Position numbers and translations under genes: made by a program. 64,000 bases of DNA from NCBI GenBank assembly GCA_040384465.1, contig JAZKJF010000006.1:1-64000 (forward strand). The letters are read 5' to 3'. Origin of the DNA: UBA5078 sp040384465 (GTDB lineage Bacteria > Pseudomonadota > Gammaproteobacteria > Pseudomonadales > Pseudohongiellaceae). The notes beneath the pieces were generated by a model that was given only the letters and a program-made list of their open reading frames with translations, had not been told where the DNA came from and ran no database searches. This document shows, piece after piece, positions 25,801-32,072 of the stretch. Each line of letters starts with the position of its first letter. Positions within the stretch are counted from its first letter, which is position 1.

Positions 25801-27413
25801 TGTTATTGGCCGAGCAATGGGAGGAAGACACGGCGTTGCGCGAGATCCTGAGGCGCCGCCTCGAAGGACTCGGCCCGGTCACGGCCGCACGGCTGGCGGG
25901 CGACATGGGGGTGCGGGTCAAGTCTGTTGAGGTCGCCCTGATCGGCCTGGAGACGGAGGGGTTCGTGTTCCGAGGACAGTTCTCGGCGCTGGCAGAGGAT
26001 GGAGTGGATTTGCCCGCCGACGCAGCTCCCGTTCAGTGGTGCGAACGCCGCCTGCTGCAGCGCATCCACCGCTACACCATCGAATCCCATCGGCAGAGCA
26101 TCCAGCCCGTTTCGCTGCAGAGCTACATGCGCTTCTTGTTCGATCTGCACGAAATCAAACCGCAGACGCTGCCCGCACGGCCGGTGCTGGTGCCGTCCAG
26201 CAGCGACGGACAAGGCCTGCTGCTGCGGACGCTGACACGGCTGGATGGACTCAGCGCTCCGGCGACGCTTTGGGAAGCGGACATCTATCCGACCCGCATC
26301 AGCGCCTATGATCCGTCGTGGCTGGATGTCATGTGCATCAGCGGGCGTTTGGTATGGGGGCGTTACGCGCTGCCGACTGCGAAAGGCCCGCAGCAGACTG
26401 GCGCGGATGCTGTGACCGTCGCCGAGGCGAAAGCCCGCAAGGCCGGGCCGGTCAAGGGGACTCCGATCAGCATGTTATTGCGCAGCAATCTCGATCTCTG
26501 GGAGACACTGGCCGCGAGTGAGCGACAGGCCGAGGAGCGTGGCGCGCCTGCGCCGAACTCTTCTTCAAACCCTGCTGCAAACCCCGCTGCAAACCCTGCC
26601 TTGAGCCCGACCGCCGCACGCATCGCCGCCGATCTGCGCCAGCACGGTGCCAGTTTCTTCGATCAGATTGCCCGCCGCAGCGGCTTGCTGCGCAGCCAGC
26701 TCGAACAGGGGCTGGCAGAGCTGGTCAGTGTCGGGCTGCTGACCAGCGACAGTTTCACCGGCCTGCGTGCCCTGCTGACGCCGGACTCTAGGAAGCCGGG
26801 TGGGCACGGCAATGGCCGACGGCGCGCGACTTTTGGCGTGGAGGATGCGGGGCGCTGGTCGTTGCTGGAGGCTCCCGTCGTCGGCACGGAACAGGCGCCC
26901 AAGGCTGAACTGGACAGCGAGCAGCTGGAGCGGCTCATCATGATTTACCTCGGCCGCTGGGGCGTGCTGTTCAAGCGGGTGCTGGAGCGGGAGAGTTTCG
27001 CGCCGCCCTGGCGAGTGCTGCTCTACGCCTTGCGCCGGATGGAGCTGCAGGGCATTCTGCGCGGCGGACGGTTCATTGCCGGGGTCAGTGGCGAGCAGTT
27101 CGCCTTGCCGGAGACGGTGACGACGCTGCGCCAGTTTGGCCGCAGTCAGGACATGAGTGAGCGTGCCACGGAGTATGTCGGCCTGGCCGCTGCCGATCCG
27201 CTCAATCTGCTCGGCATCGTGCTTCCGGAAACGCGCTTGCCGAAGCTCAGTCGCAATCGGGTGTTATATAAAGACGGTCTGCCACTGGCCGTGCTGGAGA
27301 GCAACAAGGTGAAGTTCTTGCGACAAGTAGACCCGCAGGAGCAATGGCAATTGCAACAGGTGCTGATGCACCGCGAATTCCCCGCGCGTCTGCGCGCTTA
27401 CGTTGGTAAATGA
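22869..27413 (+). CDS. lhr: Lhr-type ATP-dependent helicase (long form)
   Basis: 1514 residues, the length of bacterial full-length Lhr. Walker A is APTGSGKTLA (42-51), the DEIH box is in LIIDEIHAMLGDKRGSH, motif III is SATQRP and motif VI is QRVGRSGH. The helicase core and winged-helix domain are followed by the long C-terminal region. Lhr is a 3'-5' single-strand-DNA translocase linked to DNA repair. A short linker repeat (NPAANPAANPA, about residues 1237-1247) separates two domains near the C-terminus. The ribosome binding site is weak. Confidence 0.95.
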   Translation: MPLSHFHPVARDWFTRHLGAPTAAQEQAWPAIKAGRHTLISAPTGSGKTLAAFYAVIDNLLWEGQRGPLPAATQILYISPLKALSNDIHRNLEVPLQGLAEQLVQEGYAPVDVRVAVRTGDTPAAERQRMLKHPPHILVTTPESLYLLLTSEGGREMLRSVGTLIIDEIHAMLGDKRGSHLALSVERLQALVGRPLQRIGLSATQRPLALVANYLTGVSPSPAADSPDCVIVDSGHRRKLDVTLEVPSSPLSALMSNEVWDELYKRLVQLIESHQTTLVFVNTRRLSERLALALTERLGEGLVSSHHGSMSKEHRHTAEQRLKAGHLKVLVATASMELGIDVGSVDLVVQFSSPKSIAKFLQRVGRSGHSVRGTPKGILFPLTRDDLAECTALLNSLHEGELDRILMPEKPVDILAQQIVAEVAASQNEPGSSGEGGWNLDALYALFVRAWPYRELGRPEFNEIVKMLAEGYSTRLGRKGAHLHLDVINNRVSARRSARLTALTNGGAIPDMFDYQVVLDPDDMVVGTLNEDFALETLPGDIFTLGSHSWQLLRVDGLKVRVRDAQGARPTIPFWFGEGPGRTEELSTSVCVLRETIDGFLLGEGAPAAVAWLIETLRLPQPAAQQLVDYLQAGRNALEVMPTQTALVMERFFDEVGDMHVVIHSPFGSRLNRAWGLALRKRFCRTFNFELQAAANEDSIVISLGSVHSFPLEEVFAYLQGASVEDVLVQALLDAPMFEVRWRWNATRALAIARNRNGKRVPPQFQRMDAEDLVAHVFPDQIACFENIQGKREVPEHPLVQQTIHDCLTEAMDIEGLKRLVAAIEGGTLTLIARDLREPSPFAQEIINARPYAFLDDAPFEERRTNAIRNRSWLDPAETQSYSALDEAAIAQVRDEAWPLVRSPDEMHDALHSLGFVTEAEVARHGYQHYLQALAQHGRACLLSSGTHLLWAAAERLPCLKALFPQAQLNPPLTLPALLLAEQWEEDTALREILRRRLEGLGPVTAARLAGDMGVRVKSVEVALIGLETEGFVFRGQFSALAEDGVDLPADAAPVQWCERRLLQRIHRYTIESHRQSIQPVSLQSYMRFLFDLHEIKPQTLPARPVLVPSSSDGQGLLLRTLTRLDGLSAPATLWEADIYPTRISAYDPSWLDVMCISGRLVWGRYALPTAKGPQQTGADAVTVAEAKARKAGPVKGTPISMLLRSNLDLWETLAASERQAEERGAPAPNSSSNPAANPAANPALSPTAARIAADLRQHGASFFDQIARRSGLLRSQLEQGLAELVSVGLLTSDSFTGLRALLTPDSRKPGGHGNGRRRATFGVEDAGRWSLLEAPVVGTEQAPKAELDSEQLERLIMIYLGRWGVLFKRVLERESFAPPWRVLLYALRRMELQGILRGGRFIAGVSGEQFALPETVTTLRQFGRSQDMSERATEYVGLAAADPLNLLGIVLPETRLPKLSRNRVLYKDGLPLAVLESNKVKFLRQVDPQEQWQLQQVLMHREFPARLRAYVGK

Positions 27414-27440
27414 CTTAGAAACAAACAGCCTAGGACAAAC

Positions 27441-28139
27441 ATGACTTTACTCTTCGAGATACAGAATCCCAGCGTGGCCATCGTCGGCCGCCCCGAACGC
27501 TTTCCGGTCAACCGCATTTACTGTGTAGGCCGCAATTACGCGGCGCATGCCAAAGAAATGGGCGGCACCGAGCGGGAGTCGCCGTTCTTCTTCAGCAAAC
27601 CCGCCAATGCTGTCGTCGAGAACGGCGCGCAGCTGCCCTACCCCTCGCGCACGGCGGATCTGCATCACGAAGTGGAACTGGTGGTCGCTCTGGCCGGTGC
27701 GGCACTGGCGGCGAAGGGGGAGAATCTGTCCCTGACGGAAGCCTCGGCGGCTGTCTATGGATATGCGGTGGGTCTCGACTTCACGCGTCGCGATCTGCAG
27801 GCCGCCGCGAAGGACAAAGGACGCCCCTGGGACGTTGCCAAGGGTTTCGACAACTCCGCACCGCTCTCAGCGCTCACGCCGGTGGCACAAGCTGGCGACA
27901 TCGGTCAGGCGCAGATTTCGCTCAAGGTGAATGGCAAGGAGCGTCAGCACGGGGCGATCAGCGATCTGATCTGGGATATTCCGGAACTGATTGCCGAGCT
28001 GTCGACGTTCTATCGGCTGCAGCCGGGCGATCTAATCTTCACCGGTACGCCCGCAGGAGTGGCAGCGGTGGTGGCAGGGGATGTGCTGGAAGGACAGATC
28101 GATAATCTGCAGCCGCTGCGGATCAGCATCAGAAGCTGA
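27441..28139 (+). CDS. Fumarylacetoacetate hydrolase-family protein
   Basis: 232 residues; AGGA precedes the ATG, 27 bases after lhr. It has the FAH fold with its metal and catalytic motifs: VGRNYAAHAKEMG, PFFFSKPANAVV, HHEVELVVALAG (metal-binding glutamates), GLDFTRRDLQ, KGFDNSAPL and LIFTGTPAGVAAV. Relatives include fumarylpyruvate hydrolase and acylpyruvases that cleave C-C bonds of 2,4-diketo acids. The exact substrate cannot be told. Its 3' end overlaps the convergent DUF6164 gene by 11 bases. Confidence 0.92.
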   Translation: MTLLFEIQNPSVAIVGRPERFPVNRIYCVGRNYAAHAKEMGGTERESPFFFSKPANAVVENGAQLPYPSRTADLHHEVELVVALAGAALAAKGENLSLTEASAAVYGYAVGLDFTRRDLQAAAKDKGRPWDVAKGFDNSAPLSALTPVAQAGDIGQAQISLKVNGKERQHGAISDLIWDIPELIAELSTFYRLQPGDLIFTGTPAGVAAVVAGDVLEGQIDNLQPLRISIRS

Positions 28140-28488
28140 AGAAACTGCTGACCGAGAGATACAGCACCGCCGCGATCAGCAGACTGAAGGCAATGAAGCG
28201 CATGGGGTGGTGACGGAACGAGGTCAGCATGGAGTCGGCCTGACCCAGCTTGACCAGCTCCTCGTATTCTTCGCGCATGCGCTGGGTCCGCTCCTGCTGG
28301 TAAGCCTCCAGCAAGGCTCTGGCCTCCTCGAAACGGCTTTCATCGTGCAGCCACAGCGCTGGCATGGAGATGCCCCAGTTGCCCGCGCCAGTCTCGTAGA
28401 ATTCGATGCCGTGTCCGGCGAGCAGCTCGCGCACCTCGTCAGCCTCGTCGTCCGGCACATGGCGCAGTCTGAATAGCAGTTTTGACAT
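28129..28488 (-). CDS. DUF6164 family membrane protein
   Basis: 119 residues from the ATG at 28488; an upstream in-frame start lacks family character. The N-terminal part (LLFRLRHVPDDEADEVRELL, GIEFYETGAGNWGISMPALW) is a conserved small soluble domain. A charged coiled segment follows, then one C-terminal transmembrane helix (FIAFSLLIAAVLYLSVSSFF). Function unknown. The gene is convergent with, and overlaps, the FAH-family gene. Confidence 0.82.
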   Translation of the reverse strand: MSKLLFRLRHVPDDEADEVRELLAGHGIEFYETGAGNWGISMPALWLHDESRFEEARALLEAYQQERTQRMREEYEELVKLGQADSMLTSFRHHPMRFIAFSLLIAAVLYLSVSSFFSF

Positions 28489-28502
28489 TGTGATTCCCCT
28501 GT

Positions 28503-28526
28503 AGGAGCTTGCCTGCAAGCGACAGT
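28503..28526. repeat. REP-like short palindrome
   Basis: AGGAGCTTGCCTGCAAGCGA carries the perfect hairpin GCTTGC-CT-GCAAGC. It resembles the intergenic REP-type palindromes of pseudomonads. It lies between divergent genes. Only one copy is evident in this window, so the repeat status is a guess. Confidence 0.35.
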
Positions 28527-28614
28527 TCACCTCTTGCACCGCCGTTCCCCCGCCTCGAAGAGCATGCTACCTTTATCCGAACAACCCTGTAAATCAGCCA
28601 GCAAGGACCTCGAC

Positions 28615-29526
28615 ATGCACCACAGCTACCTCGCCCGCCCGCGCGTTTTCAGTGCCGCTTCGAAGCTGGCCTCGTTGCTGTTGCTGGTGGCGATGTTGCT
28701 GCCGCTGACGCAGGTCAGCGCGCAAAGCTCGGTCTGGGTAGCTACCTCAGGAGAAGAGAAAGTCTATCTCGGCGGCACGGTACACCTGCTGCGTCCCACC
28801 GATTTCCCGTTGCCCGTGCCCTTCGAGACGGCCTATGCCGCGTCGGACAAACTCTTTTTCGAGACCGATATCGCCGGACTGAGTGACTTTGCCGTACAAG
28901 CGCGCATGATGCAGGCGCTCACCTACAGCGATGACCGCACTCTGAGTACCGTACTCAGCCCCGAGGCATACACTGCGTTGCAGGCTTACGCCGGGCAGGT
29001 GGGGTTGCCGTTGCAGATGATGGAGAAGTTCAAGCCGGGGCTGCTGGTGAGCACGCTGCAGGTAATCGAATTCCAGAAGCTGGGGTTCACGCCACAAGGC
29101 GTGGACGCGCACTTCAATGGCAGAGCCATGGGCGATGGCAAGCCGGTCGGCGAGCTGGAACCGATCGATGCGCAGATCGGCTTCATCGCCAACATGGGCG
29201 AGGGCAACGAGAGTGAGTTCGTCATGCTGTCCCTCGAAGACATGAAAGAGATTTCGACCTCCATGGAACAAATGGTGAGCGCCTGGCGCAGCGGCGACAA
29301 TGGCCAGCTGGCCGAGCTATTTGTCGATGACATGAAGGAGCAACACCCGCCGCTCTACAAGTCTCTGCTGCTGGACCGCAATAACAACTGGATGCCGATC
29401 ATCGAGGGCATGTTCAAGGAAGAAGGAACAGAGTTTGTGCTGGTCGGCGCCGCGCATCTGGTCGGTGAGGATGGCCTGCTCAGTCTGCTGGAGAAAAAGG
29501 GCTACGCCGTCAGCCGTGTCGAGTAA
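28615..29526 (+). CDS. TraB/GumN family protein, exported
   Basis: 303 residues from the ATG at 28615 (AAGGA at the right distance). Residues about 10-38 form a signal peptide with a hydrophobic run ending VSAQ. The mature protein has the TraB/GumN pattern: VYLGGTVHLLRPTDFPLP, ALYASDKLFFETDI-type block, GVDAHFNGRA and the closing EFVLVGAAHLVGEDGLLSLL, with two GxxH motifs thought to form a metal site. Members are putative metalloproteases or chaperone-like proteins of uncertain role. Confidence 0.88.
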   Translation: MHHSYLARPRVFSAASKLASLLLLVAMLLPLTQVSAQSSVWVATSGEEKVYLGGTVHLLRPTDFPLPVPFETAYAASDKLFFETDIAGLSDFAVQARMMQALTYSDDRTLSTVLSPEAYTALQAYAGQVGLPLQMMEKFKPGLLVSTLQVIEFQKLGFTPQGVDAHFNGRAMGDGKPVGELEPIDAQIGFIANMGEGNESEFVMLSLEDMKEISTSMEQMVSAWRSGDNGQLAELFVDDMKEQHPPLYKSLLLDRNNNWMPIIEGMFKEEGTEFVLVGAAHLVGEDGLLSLLEKKGYAVSRVE

Positions 29527-29541
29527 CGTTCTGGTTCGTTG

Positions 29542-30435
29542 TCAGTCCGCGTGTTTGCACAGCAGTTCGAAGAAGGCCTTCCCGGCGTTGCTCATCAGGC
29601 GCTGCCGATGATAGATGCAGTCGAGATGGCGGGTCAGCAGCACGGGTTTGCCGGACTCCGGAAGTTGCACATTCAGAACACTCAGGGAATTATCCTGCAG
29701 CATCGACTGGGGCAGCACGCTCCAGGCATAGCCCGCCGAGATCAGCGCCTTGATGGTTTCGAGATAGTTGGTCGCCAGATTGATTTTGATGCTCAGCCCC
29801 GCCTTGTCAAACAACTCCTCCACCAGCTTGGTCGTGTAGAAGCGCCTCTCCGGCAGCAGTGCCTGATAGGGGCTGATGTCGTCGAGGCTGACGGTCGCGA
29901 GTTTGCTCAACGGATGCTGGGGCGCCGCGACAAAGCGCATCGTGTCGTGCCAGAGGGTGTGGCTGCATAGCGCTTCATCCTGCTGGTCGACTTCGGTGAT
30001 GATGCCCAGATCGCAATCGCCCTTGAGCACGGCGGCATAGGCTTCGGCTGAATCCATGAAGCGGATGTCCAGCTCGACCTGCGGGTAGCGCTCGGTGTAT
30101 TCCCGCAGGATGCGCGGCAGTCTGTGCAAACCGATGTGATGGCTGGTAATGAGCTTGAGTTGGCCTTTCACTTCTCCGCCAAGGTCGGCGATGGCCTGGC
30201 GGGCTGCCTGCATCTCGCGGAGAATCGCTTCAGCATGAGGCAGCAGGGTGCGTCCTGCTTCCGTGAGGGAGATATGGCGTCCAATCCTGTCGAAGAGCTG
30301 ACAATCCACCTGCTGTTCCAGCATGTGTATGCGTTTGCTGATGGCAGGCTGAGTGATATGCAGGCGGTCGGCTGCCAGCGAAAAGGAGCGGCAATCCGCT
30401 ACAGCAACAAAGGCCTTGAGGTTCTGAGTGTCCAT
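29542..30435 (-). CDS. LysR-family transcriptional regulator
   Basis: 297 residues from the ATG at 30435. Residues 3-62 are the winged helix-turn-helix (FVAVADCRSFSLAADRLHIT, QPAISKRIHMLEQQV, LFDRIGRHISLTEAG). The rest is a periplasmic-binding-like effector domain. It has features of the CysB/CbbR-like branch, but the ligand is unknown. No divergent target gene is adjacent; a 58-residue gene lies upstream on the same strand. Confidence 0.92.
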   Translation of the reverse strand: MDTQNLKAFVAVADCRSFSLAADRLHITQPAISKRIHMLEQQVDCQLFDRIGRHISLTEAGRTLLPHAEAILREMQAARQAIADLGGEVKGQLKLITSHHIGLHRLPRILREYTERYPQVELDIRFMDSAEAYAAVLKGDCDLGIITEVDQQDEALCSHTLWHDTMRFVAAPQHPLSKLATVSLDDISPYQALLPERRFYTTKLVEELFDKAGLSIKINLATNYLETIKALISAGYAWSVLPQSMLQDNSLSVLNVQLPESGKPVLLTRHLDCIYHRQRLMSNAGKAFFELLCKHAD

Positions 30436-30534
30436 GGCCGTGAAGTATACAGGCAAAAGCCAACCCTCACGGCACTCGCCATAAGCGATTGCGGGATTGA
30501 CTATTGTTGGGAGAGTGTCTGGTAAAACGAAGAG

Positions 30535-30711
30535 TTACGCGTTGCTCTTGTGGCTCAAAACGATCTGACGAGGGCCGCTGGTGGTGGTCTGCCCGCTGAT
30601 GCCAGAAGGGATATGCTTGACCTTGCCGCCAGATTTCAGAAAGGCGTCAATGTGTTCGGAGAGATTGATCCGGTTGTCTACTGCCGGGTCCTTCTTGGGT
30701 TTAGTTGCCAT
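30535..30711 (-). CDS. Small basic protein of 58 residues
   Basis: The ATG at 30711 opens a frame beginning MATKPKKDPAVDNRINLSEH, continuing IDAFLKSGGKVKHIPSGISG, and stopping at 30535. The pattern (charged start, short helix, GGKVxxIPSGxSG, Ser/Gln-rich end) resembles small conserved proteins I have seen in pseudomonads and relatives, so I consider it a real gene, not chance. Function unknown; the basic character would suit nucleic-acid or polymerase binding. It is followed after 99 bases by the LysR gene on the same strand. Confidence 0.6.
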   Translation of the reverse strand: MATKPKKDPAVDNRINLSEHIDAFLKSGGKVKHIPSGISGQTTTSGPRQIVLSHKSNA

Positions 30712-30838
30712 AACAGTGCCTGTTCCGTATCGATGTAAAAGTCAGGCATTGTACACGACTGAGTTCGATATCGAAAATCTGAATGCCACGAGCAGGCCTG
30801 CAGTTGCCTGCAAGCCAGTGATCGAGCAAGGTTGCAGT

Positions 30839-31135
30839 TTAGTCAGCGTTCCTGCGGCGTTTGCGGGTAAAGAGATCATCCGTCTGATCTGCAGGCAGTT
30901 CGCCTAACAGTTGGTCGATAGAGACGTTATAGACCACTTTCACCTTGGCGAGCAGTTCAATTTCCAGATGGCAACCATAATCCCTTGTGGTTTCAATATC
31001 TTCCAGTTGCTTGCGGGAAACTCCCAGCAAGCGTGAGCCTTCGGCCATGGAATATCCTGCCAGCAATCGCAGGCGTCGGACTTGTCCTTTGATGCGGATA
31101 GTAAGCGGAGAAAATTTAAGTTGTTGATCTGACAT
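30839..31135 (-). CDS. XRE-family helix-turn-helix regulator
   Basis: 98 residues. Residues about 16-75 are a helix-turn-helix domain of the HipB/XRE kind (VRRLRLLAGYSMAEGSRLLG, VSRKQLEDIETTRDYG, IELLAKVKVVYNVSIDQLLG), with a short basic tail. No toxin or kinase partner is next to it. A perfect 21-base palindrome lies about 80 bases upstream (31216-31236) and is a candidate operator. The ribosome binding site is poor. Confidence 0.82.
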   Translation of the reverse strand: MSDQQLKFSPLTIRIKGQVRRLRLLAGYSMAEGSRLLGVSRKQLEDIETTRDYGCHLEIELLAKVKVVYNVSIDQLLGELPADQTDDLFTRKRRRNAD

Positions 31136-31215
31136 TTTAAATGGCTACTGAATGGTTACGGGAGAGACAGGTTCATAGTGAGCCTGCGAGTTTTACCTGC
31201 GATTTCATCAACGGT

Positions 31216-31236
31216 TGGCATAATATCATTATGCCA
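31216..31236. promoter_or_regulatory. Palindromic operator candidate near the XRE gene
   Basis: Arms TGGCATAAT and ATTATGCCA, perfectly inverted around ATC. The palindrome lies in the 275-base divergent region between the XRE regulator (minus) and the FKBP gene (plus). Its CATAAT could serve as a -10 box in either direction. Autoregulation by the XRE protein is inference. Confidence 0.55.
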
Positions 31237-31410
31237 TCATTTGCGGTCAAGCAGCCCGAGAGATTCATAACAACTATTTGGACTTTCGGACATTGCATTC
31301 AGTTGTAGAGCATGGTGGAGCGTACGCCAGTCAGCGTCTCTGTCAATGGTCTTCTCATGTTTGCTAGAATTGCCTCAATTAAACTGATCGAATTACTGGA
31401 GTACAGATGT

Positions 31411-32001
31411 ATGACTGAAGCGGCGACCCCGAAGAAGAAAACCACAGCCAAAGCAAAAACCACGGCCAAGACCAAAGCAGTGGCGCCCGACAAGCTGGTG
31501 ATCGACAAAGATTGCGTTGTCGCTTTCCACTACAGCCTCTGTGAAATCAATGAAGCCGGGGAGCGCTCGGGATGGCTTGAACAATCAGCCGGCAGGGACC
31601 CGCTGCTGTATCTGCACGGCCATGCCAACGTGATTACCGGTCTGGAAGAGGCTATGGCAGGCAAATCCGCCGGGGACAAAATCTCGATTACACTGGAGCC
31701 ACATCAAGCTTACGGTCCGCGCCGACCCAACTCCGTTCAGCGTGTCCCCATCAAACACCTGCATTTGCGACAAGGACAAAAGCAGATCATTGCAGGAGAG
31801 ATCGTTGCGATCCAGACTCATCAGGGCATTCGCAACGCACTGGTCGTCAAGGCCGGACGTTTCAATGTCGATGTCGACACCAACCACCCCTACGCAGGAC
31901 GAACGCTGTACTACGACATCGAGATTGTCAGTGTGCGCCCGGCGACTCCTGAAGAAATCGATCACCGCCATGTCCACGGTCATGGTGGTCATCACCATTG
32001 A
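31411..32001 (+). CDS. SlyD-like FKBP-type peptidyl-prolyl isomerase
   Basis: 196 residues from the ATG at 31411 (TGGAG upstream). Residues 1-28 are a Lys/Ala/Thr-rich extension (KKKTTAKAKTTAKTK) resembling histone-H1-like tails. Residues about 30-175 have the SlyD FKBP layout with an inserted flap: VVAFHYSLCE, LHGHANVITGLEEAMAGKSA, LEPHQAYGPRRPNSVQRVP, NHPYAGRTLYYDIEI. The C-terminus is His rich (HRHVHGHGGHHH), as in SlyD proteins that bind nickel or zinc. The canonical motif is D-HPLAG; here it is N-HPYAG. The basic tail suggests nucleic-acid contact. Confidence 0.88.
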   Translation: MTEAATPKKKTTAKAKTTAKTKAVAPDKLVIDKDCVVAFHYSLCEINEAGERSGWLEQSAGRDPLLYLHGHANVITGLEEAMAGKSAGDKISITLEPHQAYGPRRPNSVQRVPIKHLHLRQGQKQIIAGEIVAIQTHQGIRNALVVKAGRFNVDVDTNHPYAGRTLYYDIEIVSVRPATPEEIDHRHVHGHGGHHH

Positions 32002-32072
32002 TCTATTGATCTCTTTGTTGATGCGCGGCTCGTTGCAGGTCTGACCGCTGCGCGGTCATGGCTGCGGCGCGG

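Noticed and set aside
30550..30738. 62-codon plus-strand frame beside the LysR gene
   Set aside because: It is the mirror of the better-supported 58-residue minus-strand gene.
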